A stretch of 38,033 nt of DNA. Origin: Acidobacteriota bacterium (lineage in GTDB: Bacteria > Acidobacteriota > Terriglobia > Bryobacterales > Bryobacteraceae). The translations under genes were made by a program, and so were the position numbers. Shown here piece by piece: positions 26,301 to 32,978 of the stretch (the stretch's first letter is position 1; every line of letters begins with the position of its first letter). Below the pieces are notes generated by a model. The model ran no database searches. It saw only the letters and a program-made list of their open reading frames with translations, and had not been told where the DNA came from. The DNA lies in contig CANIVU010000087.1 in assembly GCA_947470805.1 (NCBI GenBank), positions 1-38,033 of the forward strand. The letters run 5' to 3'.

Positions 26301-26428
26301 CGGACCTGCGTCACCCGCGCTTCGCTCGCATCCTGAACGATACCTCGCACGCTTGCGGTCGTCTTGGATTGCGCCATCGCGGTAATGGCAAGGAACGGAA
26401 GGAGTAGCCACTTTGAGGGCACGGACAT
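23342..26428 (-). CDS. Oar-like TonB-dependent receptor with carboxypeptidase-regulatory-like domain
   Basis: The 1028-residue outer-membrane protein has a signal peptide (MSVPSKWLLLPFLAITAMAQ) and a beta-sandwich carboxypeptidase-regulatory-like domain (about 25-105; ASVRGIVQDASEARV, GTYLLPFVVPGIYRVEAGKAGF). A plug follows (about 115-240; RNLPINRRDYLTFSLLAPGV, GRGNSVNVDGGEAND, EFQVNRSNYSAEHG). The rest is a long barrel ending in Phe (RIQLGVRFSF). This is the Oar/OmpA-related family expanded in Acidobacteriota. It should take up a large or polymeric substrate using TonB/ExbBD-type energy, perhaps via the adjacent TolQRA proteins. GGAGGT overlaps the kinase stop and lies four bases before the ATG, so it sits in the two-component operon. 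Confidence 0.95.
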   Translation of the reverse strand: MSVPSKWLLLPFLAITAMAQSKTTASVRGIVQDASEARVTQVRVILTNSATNAKFETVAGTDGTYLLPFVVPGIYRVEAGKAGFAPWKRDGLELTVGQEATLEIHLDVAASQLELNVTAEVPLIESQRTQQSNTLTQDSVRNLPINRRDYLTFSLLAPGVADSKALADSNSFRVKQTPDSGLSFYGSNGRGNSVNVDGGEANDPGGGVRPTVSQEAVQEFQVNRSNYSAEHGSARGGVINIVTRSGSNQLHGSAFAFFRHQSLDATDPFAVNLEGTVLRRVKPDSDRQQFGGTIGGPIAKDKTFYFLSYERLRRRENRTVPVLTDLSIFGPTREQEAILQRLPAPAAAQLRGVLSTPPAVQEMFRKNSGIFPFQTDDHKGMFRIDHRFSDANAVSFRYNATNIYDSNEGVGALVGQSRGYIQSFRDHTVLLNYPHSFSPTAVNEFRAQFNHYVLNTASTDPNGPSLDIAGFGSFNRDRYLPATTLSRRNEIADNVSLFRGKHAWKFGGNVLIRNVTQDSATFMAGRFTFGALPGSLVNAALASTSINSLQAFNLGLAQSYQQGFGDPIVRGTLPLYAIYAQDTWTPVNGLTLNYGIRYERDNRKLPLPTDTNNFAPRLGFSWAPGKDRKTTIRGGYGVFYAPIDFQIDYVVQALNEIDGKRQIAQVLSVLNASAPTAPNGPINIFSTLRAQGVIGIPTPQRPITAGDLRQFGINVSQTGPRPPLTVLFRPAPDYVNGYAQQFSFGIEREMVKNLAVSASYVGVRGLHLTTSRDINLLPAPVNPAKGIRDWGPFAANPTGAAFFVNPLVFQENLYESNATSGYHGLMLEATHRMSRRATFHFNYTFAKAIDETTDFNSDFQPNDQTNRRAERALSSFDQRHKVVLYAVLQTPEKANRLWADTLFTPIFRYTGSRPFNLLAGTELNNDRHNTTDRPYFAGRNTGIGPAFGAFDLRISRRIPAGEGRKLEFMAEAFNLFNNLNYTSVNNVVGNISGPFNLRGRDDRGPSDPLGFTSAADPRRIQLGVRFSF

Positions 26429-26437
26429 GGGAACCTC

Positions 26438-27769
26438 CTAATTTGGCGGACAAGGCAGTTGGAGCCGCGCGATGCAGCCGCGCGAGCCCTGCCTGTTAGT
26501 AAGTGCAAGGGATCCGCCATGCGCTTCTACGATCTGGCGGCACAATACGAGCCCGATTCCAGATCCTCCGGGCTTTGTCGTAAAGAAAGGCACAAATAAA
26601 TTCGCGGTCGCGGCCAATCCCGGTCCATCGTCCAAAATCTCAACGATAAGCTGCCACCGTTCGAAGCGCCATCTTATAACAATCCGTCCCCCATCGGTAT
26701 CGTTGGCGTCGGCCGCGTTCCGGAGCAGATTGATCAATACCTGCTCCAATTGGTCTCGGTCGGCCTGCAGCGCCAGATCCGGCCCGCCCTCGATCGTAAT
26801 TGGCACCCGCGTCTCCAGACGTGCTCCCCGCTGCAGCCAATCGGCCACCCGCACCGGAGCTAACGTCGGTCGTGGCAACCGCGCCAGCTTCGCGTATGCC
26901 CCCAGGAACCGCGCCAGCGACTCCGCCCGCCCCCCAATGATATTAAGCCCCCGCGTCATGTCCTCGTGCCAATCCTCCGGCAACGGGTCCTTCTTCAAGA
27001 TCGTCTCCAGCGACCCGGCAATCGATTTAATCGGCGTCAACGAGTTGTTCAACTCGTGCCCCAGCACGCGCACAATCCGCTGCCACGCCTGCAGCTCCTC
27101 CTCCCGCAACGGCCGCGTCAGGTCCGTAATGACCAGCAACTGGTGCGGCAACCCGCCCTCTCGGAACGACGTCCGGGCAATCCCCCACCGCCCGAAGCCC
27201 CCCGGAAACGCCCGCTGCACCGTGGTCGATTCCTCCCCGTCCAGAAACGTGTTCAACTCCAATTCCGCCGCCGGTAAATCAATCGCCCGCTCCGCCGGCA
27301 ACGCCAACAGGCGCTCCGCCGCCCGATTCAACAACTTCAATCTCCGCGCCTCATCAAACGCGAAAATCGCAACGTCGATCTCCTCCATCACCTTCCGCAA
27401 AAGCGTCGTCGCCTCCATCGCCCCCAGCCGCTGCGCCCGCAGCGTCGATCCCATCGCGTTCACCTGCTGCATCACATCCGACAGCGCATCGTCTCCGGTC
27501 CCGCCCCTCGCCCGGATCGAATAGTCGCCCTCCCGCATCGCCTCCAGCAAATTGGCGATCGTCCGCAACGGGCTCGCCACCCGCTCCCTCACCGCTGCCG
27601 CGAACCCCAGCCACGACCCGCCCAGCACCAGCCCCATCGTCCACAAAACCTTCGGCGGATAATCCCCCGTCCACAACACATAAACCGCAAAAACGATGGC
27701 GGGAAATCCCGCGGCCAGGGCCAGCAGTTGCGCATACCGCTCGTGCGAAATCCGCTCCCGGGGTTCCAT
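26438..27769 (-). CDS. NtrY/NtrB-like sensor histidine kinase
   Basis: The 443-residue membrane kinase has two N-terminal helices (about 16-33 and 42-60) with almost no periplasmic loop. A HAMP segment (about 62-112) and a PAS-like domain (about 120-220) follow. The HisKA dimerisation helix has H238 in VLGHELNNSLTPIKS, and the HATPase_c domain shows INLLRNAADAN, LDDGPGL, FFTTKPGGSGIGL and a final Gly-rich strand. The LNNSLTPIKS box is the NtrY form. With no sensory loop, it probably reads an intracellular or membrane cue. The ATG follows the regulator stop after one base (TAG-G-ATG), so the pair is coupled. It should phosphorylate D58 of the regulator. Confidence 0.94.
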   Translation of the reverse strand: MEPRERISHERYAQLLALAAGFPAIVFAVYVLWTGDYPPKVLWTMGLVLGGSWLGFAAAVRERVASPLRTIANLLEAMREGDYSIRARGGTGDDALSDVMQQVNAMGSTLRAQRLGAMEATTLLRKVMEEIDVAIFAFDEARRLKLLNRAAERLLALPAERAIDLPAAELELNTFLDGEESTTVQRAFPGGFGRWGIARTSFREGGLPHQLLVITDLTRPLREEELQAWQRIVRVLGHELNNSLTPIKSIAGSLETILKKDPLPEDWHEDMTRGLNIIGGRAESLARFLGAYAKLARLPRPTLAPVRVADWLQRGARLETRVPITIEGGPDLALQADRDQLEQVLINLLRNAADANDTDGGRIVIRWRFERWQLIVEILDDGPGLAATANLFVPFFTTKPGGSGIGLVLCRQIVEAHGGSLALTNRQGSRGCIARLQLPCPPN

Positions 27770-27770
27770 C

Positions 27771-29138
27771 CTACAAGCCGTACCGCTCCAGCCGCCGGTA
27801 CAGCGCACTGCGGCTCAACCCCAATACCCGCGCGGCGTGGCTGACATTCCCATCGTTCTTCGCCAGCGCCTTCTTGATCAGGAACTGCTCCACTTCCTCC
27901 AGGCTCATGTCCTCCAGGCGGCCCGACGATTCCCGGTTCGCCCGCAACGCCAAATCCACCGCGCGGATCTGGTCCCCCTGCGCCAGCAGCACCGCCCGCT
28001 CAATCACGTGGTTCAACTCCCGCACGTTCCCCTGCCACCCGTTCTCCAGTAGCAATCGCATCGCCGACGTATCGAACCCGTTCAAATTCTTCCGGTACCG
28101 CCGCGCGTGCGATGCCAGAAAATAACTCGCCAGATGCGGAATGTCTTCCTTCCGCTCCCGCAGCGGCGGCAGGTGAATTTCAATCGTGTTCAGCCGGAAC
28201 AGCAGGTCCTGCCGGAACCGGTTCTCCCGCACCTCCACGTCCAGGTTCGCGTTTGTCGCGCTGATAATCCGCACGTCCACGCGCTTGGTCTTCGACGACC
28301 CCACCCGCTCCATCTCCCCGATCTCCAGCACCCGCAGCAGCTTCGTCTGCAGGCTGATCGGCACGTTCGCGATCTCGTCCAGAAACAGCGTCCCCGAATC
28401 GGCCAGTTCGAACCGCCCCACCCGGTCCAGCTTCGCGTCCGTAAACGCGCCCTTCACATGTCCGAACAGTTCGCTCTCAAACACGCCCTCGGCCAGCCCG
28501 CCCGCGTTCACCGTAATCATCGGCTTATCGCGCCGCAATGACAGCGCGTGCAGCGTCCGCGCCACCACCTCTTTGCCCGTCCCCGGCTCGCCAGTCACCA
28601 GCACGTTTGCGTCCGACGGCCCCACCCTCGAAATCATATCCAGCACCGGCTGCATCGCCGCGCATTCGGCAATCATCGTCGGCCGCCCGTCGCTGTTGAA
28701 CAGCCGGTTCTCCGCCTCCAGCCGCGCGCTCTTCCGCAACGCCTCGGCCAGCTCAATCTGCGTTTTCACAATCGCCAGCAACCGTGCGTTTTCCCACGGT
28801 TTCTGCACGAAATCCCGCGCCCCGTGCCGCATCGCCTCCACCGCCAACTCCACCGATCCCCACGCCGTCATCACCACCACCGGCAGCGATGGATCAATCC
28901 CCGCGAGTTGCGCCAACAGGTCCAACCCCTCCTGCCCGCTCGTCGTGTCGCGCGTGTAGTTCAGGTCCATTAACAGACAATCGAACTCGCGAATCCCCAG
29001 CGCCGCCACCACCGCGGCCGGCGAAGAGGCGGTCTCAATCTGATACCCCTCGCCCTTCAACAGGAAGCGCAGCGCCTCCAGAACATCGGGTTGGTCACCG
29101 GCGACAAGGATACGGGTTTGCTTCGTTGGCTTATTCAC
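27771..29138 (-). CDS. NtrC-family sigma-54-dependent response regulator
   Basis: The 455-residue activator has a receiver (1-125; phospho-acceptor D58, K113; the acidic pocket is AGDQ instead of DDE). The AAA+ domain (about 150-390) has Walker A GEPGTGKE (183-190), the sigma-54-contact loop GAFTDA (230-235, a variant of GAFTGA) and Walker B LFLDEI (251-256). A Fis-type helix-turn-helix is at the end (NVSHAARVLGLSRSALYRRL). It should drive sigma-54 RNA polymerase open-complex formation when phosphorylated. The start is set at the GTG at 29138, giving the normal receiver N-terminus; an ATG at 29183 is in frame but lies upstream of the inferred transcription start. No ribosome site is seen. It precedes the kinase and probably the receptor and hydrolase on one transcript. 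Confidence 0.92.
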   Translation of the reverse strand: MNKPTKQTRILVAGDQPDVLEALRFLLKGEGYQIETASSPAAVVAALGIREFDCLLMDLNYTRDTTSGQEGLDLLAQLAGIDPSLPVVVMTAWGSVELAVEAMRHGARDFVQKPWENARLLAIVKTQIELAEALRKSARLEAENRLFNSDGRPTMIAECAAMQPVLDMISRVGPSDANVLVTGEPGTGKEVVARTLHALSLRRDKPMITVNAGGLAEGVFESELFGHVKGAFTDAKLDRVGRFELADSGTLFLDEIANVPISLQTKLLRVLEIGEMERVGSSKTKRVDVRIISATNANLDVEVRENRFRQDLLFRLNTIEIHLPPLRERKEDIPHLASYFLASHARRYRKNLNGFDTSAMRLLLENGWQGNVRELNHVIERAVLLAQGDQIRAVDLALRANRESSGRLEDMSLEEVEQFLIKKALAKNDGNVSHAARVLGLSRSALYRRLERYGL

Positions 29139-29143
29139 GGCGG

Positions 29144-29195
29144 AGTCAGCTGCAAACTCTGCAAGCTGACTTCCATTGTGCATGCGGTTTGCAGC
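29144..29195. promoter_or_regulatory. two overlapping inverted repeats around the regulator promoter
   Basis: One dyad is AGTCAGCT (29144-29151) with AGCTGACT (29164-29171). The second is GCTGCAAAC (29149-29157) with GTTTGCAGC (29187-29195). Both are perfect and bracket the -12 element. They could be operators or form alternative hairpins in the leader. Confidence 0.5.
29160..29175 (-). promoter_or_regulatory. sigma-54 type -24/-12 promoter of the regulator-kinase operon
   Basis: The minus strand reads TGGAAGTCAGCTTGCA, with GG and GC separated by exactly 10 bp (consensus TGGCACG-N4-TTGCW). Transcription would begin near 29150, about 12 bases before the GTG at 29138. The adjacent dyads at 29230-29265, around -88 and -107, support the call. 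Confidence 0.55.
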
Positions 29196-29223
29196 ATTGG
29201 ACAAAACCCCGCCAGTGCCCAGT

Positions 29224-29266
29224 AAAAAGTGTCCGGTTCCGGGACAACTGTCTCGGAACCGCACAC
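29224..29266 (-). terminator. intrinsic terminator after the DUF4097 operon
   Basis: On the minus strand an 18-nt arm pairs with its partner (three internal mismatches) around a 2-bp spacer and is followed by TTTTT (29224-29228). It begins two bases after the DUF4097 stop. It also overlaps the proposed enhancer sites, so both functions may share this DNA. Confidence 0.75.
29230..29265. promoter_or_regulatory. tandem dyads, proposed enhancer sites for the NtrC-type regulator
   Basis: TGTCCGGTTCCGGGACA (29230-29246) and TGTCTCGGAACCGCACA (29249-29265) are two imperfect 17-bp palindromes, two bases apart. A similar dyad occurs at 35060-35076 before the adaptor operon. Their distance from the -24/-12 element fits an activator enhancer. 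Confidence 0.45.
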
Positions 29267-29267
29267 A

Positions 29268-30035
29268 TTACTTCGCCCGGCGTATATAAATCGTCCCGTT
29301 CATGCTCCGCATCGAGATCTCCGGTCCGCCGCCATTCAACTGCGCGCTCACAATCCGCTCCAGATTCAGCTTGTACTTCGGCCCGTGTTCCCGCTTCGAT
29401 TCCGTCCGGTTCACGCTCGATGTCACCGCCAGATCAAAATCGCTATACGTATCCCCGCGCTGATTGTTGATCTTCAACTCCGCCTTCGCCGACGCCGGCA
29501 ACGTCACGTCAATCCGCCCGTTCATCGTGCTGAACGACATCGGTTTCCCCGCCGGCATGCTCTTCATATTCACCGTCAGTCGCCCGTTCAACGAATGCGC
29601 CACCACCGGCCCCGATGCGTCCACAATTACAATCGACCCGTTTACTGTATCGGCGTTAATCTCGCCCTCCACCCCCTCCACGCGCAACTCCTTCGCGTTC
29701 ACCGAACGGATATGCACCGAACTCTTCTCCGGCACCAGCACCATGTACGACCCGTTCCCCTGCGGCGATTTGATCGTGACAACGTTGTTCTCCTCCTCAA
29801 CGTTCACCCCGCCCATCCCGCTCAGAATCTGCTTCATCCCGTTCGGCGCCGCCTGCGTCCGCGGCCCCGCGTAGTCCATCTCAATCACAACATCCTTGCC
29901 CGCATGAGCCTTGATCTGGATGCTCCCGTTGATCGTCGAAACCTTCACCAGCGCTGGCCGCGAAGCGTCCCGCAACGGCACGTTGATCCGCTCCCCAAAC
30001 GCCGAAACAGCCAAAACAAACAAGAGAAATCGCAT
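29268..30035 (-). CDS. secreted DUF4097 beta-strand repeat protein (second copy)
   Basis: The 255-residue protein has a signal peptide (MRFLLFVLAVSAFGE) and a right-handed beta-helix-like domain of the DUF4097 family. Its repeated strand motif is x-S-T-x-N-G-x-I or x-V-N-G-x-I (STINGSIQI, DTVNGSIVI, STMNGRIDV, SMNGTIYI). Such proteins are exported or envelope-associated, and the family is of unknown function. It starts one base after the other DUF4097 gene and is the last gene of the sigma-factor operon, followed by a strong terminator. It shares the repeat pattern with its neighbour but differs in sequence and lacks the long charged insert seen there, so the pair arose from an old duplication. 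Confidence 0.85.
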   Translation of the reverse strand: MRFLLFVLAVSAFGERINVPLRDASRPALVKVSTINGSIQIKAHAGKDVVIEMDYAGPRTQAAPNGMKQILSGMGGVNVEEENNVVTIKSPQGNGSYMVLVPEKSSVHIRSVNAKELRVEGVEGEINADTVNGSIVIVDASGPVVAHSLNGRLTVNMKSMPAGKPMSFSTMNGRIDVTLPASAKAELKINNQRGDTYSDFDLAVTSSVNRTESKREHGPKYKLNLERIVSAQLNGGGPEISMRSMNGTIYIRRAK

Positions 30036-30036
30036 C

Positions 30037-30882
30037 TTACGGCCGCCCTTTCGCCAACGAATGAATCAGGATAGACCCGTTCACCGTCTCCGTGCTGATC
30101 TTCGGCCCGCCGTTCCCAGCCCGCAGCGCGCCCGATGTCCCACGCCGGTGGATCACCTTCATCCCCTTCGTCTCTTCCCCGCCAATCGACGCCATGTCGA
30201 AGTCCGTATACGCCTTCCCGTTCACCGTCTTCACGTGAAAATCCGCGCTCAACGACAGCTGGAAATACAGGTCCAACTTCCCATTCACCGTCCGGAATTT
30301 CGTCTCCGCCGAAGGGTTCTGCTGATACGTCGCCACAACGGTCCCATTCACCGTCGACACCTCTCCCGCCCCCGCCACATCGGTCATCTTAATCCCCCCA
30401 TTCACCGTCGTCACCACATAGGTGCCCGTCGTCCCCGTCACTTCAATCCCGCCATTCACCGTGCGAATTTCCAACCGCGCCCCCCGCGGCGCCACCACGT
30501 TCACCTCATGCTCCACTTTCGTCTCGTTCCATTCCCAACGCCCGCGCTTCTCCCCGCGCGGTTGGTCGTCCCGACGCCCGCACTCCCGGCCACCCCACGG
30601 CCCCTTCACCCCGGCCCGCACCGCGCCCGTCTCCGCCGTAATCACAAAATCCACTTCTTTCTTCAACTCCTCCAGCCGCTCCCGCGTCGGCGCCGAAATC
30701 CGCTCCCGCACCGTGAACCGGACGTCGTTCCCATCGCCCGCCGTCACGCGCACGGACCCATTCATTCCGCACACCGCCAGGCTCCCATTCGCCCCCAGCG
30801 GCACCGTCTTTTCAATCGTGCGCGTTGACTCCTCCGCGCTCCACGCCGCCACCGCGGCCACCAGCAAAATAAACCGTTTCAT
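30037..30882 (-). CDS. secreted DUF4097 beta-strand repeat protein (first copy)
   Basis: The 281-residue protein has a signal peptide (MKRFILLVAAVAAWSAE) and DUF4097 strand repeats (CGMNGSVRV, RTVNGGIEV, TTVNGGIKM, STVNGTVVA, RTVNGKLDL, KTVNGKAYT, ETVNGSILI), with about seven copies of T-V-N-G. Between the first and second repeats lies a charged insert of about 60 residues (GGRECGRRDDQPRGEKRGRWEW) that is probably an exposed loop. Cellular function is unknown; an envelope role is inferred from the leader and from control by the ECF sigma/anti-sigma pair. The ATG overlaps the anti-sigma stop by four bases (ATGA). Confidence 0.85.
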   Translation of the reverse strand: MKRFILLVAAVAAWSAEESTRTIEKTVPLGANGSLAVCGMNGSVRVTAGDGNDVRFTVRERISAPTRERLEELKKEVDFVITAETGAVRAGVKGPWGGRECGRRDDQPRGEKRGRWEWNETKVEHEVNVVAPRGARLEIRTVNGGIEVTGTTGTYVVTTVNGGIKMTDVAGAGEVSTVNGTVVATYQQNPSAETKFRTVNGKLDLYFQLSLSADFHVKTVNGKAYTDFDMASIGGEETKGMKVIHRRGTSGALRAGNGGPKISTETVNGSILIHSLAKGRP

Positions 30883-31631
30883 TGATATTGATTCCCTTGT
30901 TTGCGTTGATTTGAGAGCAGCGCTTGCAGGTAATCCCGTACATTCGCATCCAACCCCGCCCGGTCCCGCAGCTTCTCCAGCCGCGCCCGCGCCGATGGGT
31001 CTTTCCCCGCCGCCAGCAGATCGATCACTGCAATCTGCACCAGCGGCGAATCATCCTGTTCCAATAATTTCCAGGCCGACTCCCGCGCCGCCGCCGGCAG
31101 CGGAAAGCGCCGCAACGCCTCCGCCGCCGCCAGCCGTACATCCACGCTCGAATCGTTCGACAGCGTCCGCGACAAAGCGTCCACCACCTCCGGGTCCGTC
31201 CCCTCCAGCGCCGCGCTGTACCGGATTCCCCGCAGCCGCTCACTCGCCGACTGCTGGTCCAACAACGACAGCGCCACCACCTCCCGCAGATTCCTCACCT
31301 CACCCCGCAAACTCGCAATATCGGACTCCGTCCGCGGTGCCGTATACCGCCCCGCCACGAAGCTCATTACGCCCACCACCACAGCCGCCGCCACCGCGCC
31401 CCACGCCCATCGTGGCGCCGACGGCCGTGGCGCGATCCGCTGCGCAAACCGCGCCGGCAAATCGGCCGCGGGCAAGGCCTCCGGCATCTCCCCCATCGCA
31501 TCCCACAACGCCGCATTCGCTCGGCACGAAGCGCAAGTCGCCATGTGCCCCTCCGCCCGCGCCCGCGCCGCCGCCGTGGCCGATCCAGCCAGCGTATCCG
31601 CAATATCAACCGCAAATTCCGAACACGTCAT
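30879..31631 (-). CDS. anti-sigma factor with zinc finger and HEAT-like repeats
   Basis: The 250-residue protein begins with a zf-HC2 anti-sigma domain (H29-x3-C33-x2-C36). A linker and one transmembrane helix (about 75-94, WAWGAVAAAVVVGVMSFVAG) follow. The C-terminal part (about 130-240) has HEAT-type helical repeats (VDVRLAAAEALRRF, SPLVQIAVIDLLAA) facing the periplasm. It should hold the ECF sigma factor at the membrane and release it on an envelope signal; the HEAT part may sense the signal. It starts 2 bp after the sigma gene and overlaps the DUF4097 gene downstream. Gene order and the ZAS motif make the role secure; the signal is unknown. Confidence 0.9.
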   Translation of the reverse strand: MTCSEFAVDIADTLAGSATAAARARAEGHMATCASCRANAALWDAMGEMPEALPAADLPARFAQRIAPRPSAPRWAWGAVAAAVVVGVMSFVAGRYTAPRTESDIASLRGEVRNLREVVALSLLDQQSASERLRGIRYSAALEGTDPEVVDALSRTLSNDSSVDVRLAAAEALRRFPLPAAARESAWKLLEQDDSPLVQIAVIDLLAAGKDPSARARLEKLRDRAGLDANVRDYLQALLSNQRKQGNQYQ

Positions 31632-31633
31632 CG

Positions 31634-32215
31634 CTAGCTCCTCCCGCCCATCGCGGCCAGTCCCGACTCTCCTGAAATCCGCTCGTAAATCTCTCGCAAC
31701 TGCCCCAGGGCCCGGAACACCCGTACCTTCACTGTATTCGTCTCCACGCCCAACAACTCACCAATCTGCTCATACTTCAACCCCTGGAACCGGCTCAGCA
31801 CCAGAAACTCCCGCTTGTCCGCCGGCAGCGCCATCAGCGCCCGGTGCAGCATCGCGTGCTCCTGGTCCTGCTCCAACTGCCGCCCGGCCGGTGCGGCGAT
31901 GTCCCACTTCTCCGGCATCGCGGTCTCCCATTTACTCTTCCGTGTGTGGTCGATAAAGGCGTTGTGCGCGATCCGGTACATCCAGCTCGAAAACCGCGCC
32001 TCTCTCTGCCACGTTTCACTCTTGCGCAACATCCGCAGAAACACGTCCTGCGCCAGGTCTTCACTCAGCGCCGCGCTCCCCGACATCCGCAAGAAGTACC
32101 GATACAGCGCCGCATGATGACGTCGAAACAGCTCGCCCAGCGCCGGGGTATCCCCGCCCTGGACCGCCGCCATCAGTTGCTCGTCCGTATCGCTCAACAA
32201 CAAGTCTGCTCTCAC
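31634..32215 (-). CDS. ECF-type RNA polymerase sigma factor
   Basis: The 193-residue sigma factor has region 2 (about 30-95; LFRRHHAALYRYFLRM, LAQDVFLRML, FSSWMYRIAHNAFIDHTRK) and region 4 (about 125-180; LMALPADKREFLVLSRFQGLKYEQIGELLGVETNTVKVRVFRAL). It lacks regions 1.1 and 3 as expected for the ECF group. The start is the GTG at 32215, giving SDTDEQLMAAVQGGDTPALGELF before region 2. The promoter elements at 32221-32248 place transcription initiation within a base or two of this GTG, so translation may be leaderless. It leads the operon sigma, anti-sigma, DUF4097, DUF4097. Confidence 0.93.
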   Translation of the reverse strand: MRADLLLSDTDEQLMAAVQGGDTPALGELFRRHHAALYRYFLRMSGSAALSEDLAQDVFLRMLRKSETWQREARFSSWMYRIAHNAFIDHTRKSKWETAMPEKWDIAAPAGRQLEQDQEHAMLHRALMALPADKREFLVLSRFQGLKYEQIGELLGVETNTVKVRVFRALGQLREIYERISGESGLAAMGGRS

Positions 32216-32220
32216 TCTCT

Positions 32221-32248
32221 CTTACGAGCGCAGCCGCCGATAGTTACA
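32221..32248 (-). promoter_or_regulatory. ECF-type promoter of the sigma factor operon (probable autoregulation)
   Basis: On the minus strand TGTAAC (32243-32248) is followed after 16 bp by CGTAAG (32221-32226). This matches known ECF -35 AAC and -10 CGTA elements. With initiation about 7 bp after the -10, the mRNA would begin at or next to the GTG at 32215. Confidence 0.6.
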
Positions 32249-32282
32249 AAAAAAGCCGATGTGCCACCGAGGGCGCACCGGC
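32248..32282 (-). terminator. intrinsic terminator after the ABC ATPase operon
   Basis: On the minus strand an 11-bp stem (one mismatch, one G-U) ending ATCGGC is followed by seven T's (32248-32254), 22 bp after the ATPase stop. The last T is also the first base of the proposed -35 of the sigma operon. Confidence 0.75.
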
Positions 32283-32303
32283 ATAGGGGAAAGTCACGGG
32301 AAA

Positions 32304-32978
32304 TTATTGGGTTTCCACCCACCCATCGCGCAACTGAATAATCCGGTTTCCATGCGCCGCATTCCTCTCGTTGTGCGTCACCTGGATGATCGTTGTCCCC
32401 TCGCTGTTCAGCTTCTTGAACATCTGCATAATCTCCTCGCCCTGCGACGAATGCAGGTTCCCCGTCGGCTCATCGGCCAGGATGATCTGCGGATTGCTCA
32501 CCACCGCCCGCGCAATGCCCACCAACTGCTGCTGCCCGCCCGAAAGCTGGTTCGGAAACAGGTCCTTCTTACCCACCATCTGGAACCGGTCCAATACGTC
32601 GGCAACAATGCTCTCCCGCTCGCTCCGCTTGATATTGCGGTACGTCAGCGGTACCTCTAAATTCTCGTAAACCGTCAAACTATCCAGTAGATGGTAGCTC
32701 TGGAAAACAAAGCCAAAATGCGCCTTGTAAACCTCCATCCGGTCCTTCTTGCCCATCGAATGAATCGGCCGGCCCATCAGGAAGTACTCCCCGCGCCATG
32801 ACGCGTCGTGCATCCCCAGAATGTGCAGCAACGTCGATTTTCCGGCGCCCGACGGGCCCATAATCGATACAAAATCGCCCGCCGCGATATCCAGGTTCAC
32901 CTGTCGCAGCACGTACGTCCGCGACACTCCGTGCTCGAAGTACTTCTCAACGCCGCGCAGTTGAACCAGCGGGCTCAT
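32304..32978 (-). CDS. ABC transporter ATP-binding protein, MacB/LolD type (second ATPase)
   Basis: The 224-residue ATPase has Walker A GPSGAGKS (41-48), a Q-loop FVFQS (about 90-94), signature LSGGQ (145-149), Walker B IILADE (165-170) and an H-loop VTHNE. The D-loop region reads TGNLHSSQG instead of the usual NLDS, so the conserved Asp is His176. This should weaken, or alter, coupling between the two sites. It lies in the cytoplasm bound to a membrane permease in the LolD/MacB group, which exports lipoproteins, peptides or macrolides. Its ATG overlaps the first ATPase by four bases. No permease follows; a strong terminator lies 22 bp downstream. Confidence 0.92.
   Translation of the reverse strand: MSPLVQLRGVEKYFEHGVSRTYVLRQVNLDIAAGDFVSIMGPSGAGKSTLLHILGMHDASWRGEYFLMGRPIHSMGKKDRMEVYKAHFGFVFQSYHLLDSLTVYENLEVPLTYRNIKRSERESIVADVLDRFQMVGKKDLFPNQLSGGQQQLVGIARAVVSNPQIILADEPTGNLHSSQGEEIMQMFKKLNSEGTTIIQVTHNERNAAHGNRIIQLRDGWVETQ

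Noticed and set aside
29139-29264. Upstream ATG/other starts extending the NtrC-type regulator by up to 42 codons
   Set aside because: The extension is not receiver-like and would run through the promoter dyads and terminator; GTG at 29138 gives the normal receiver N-terminus.
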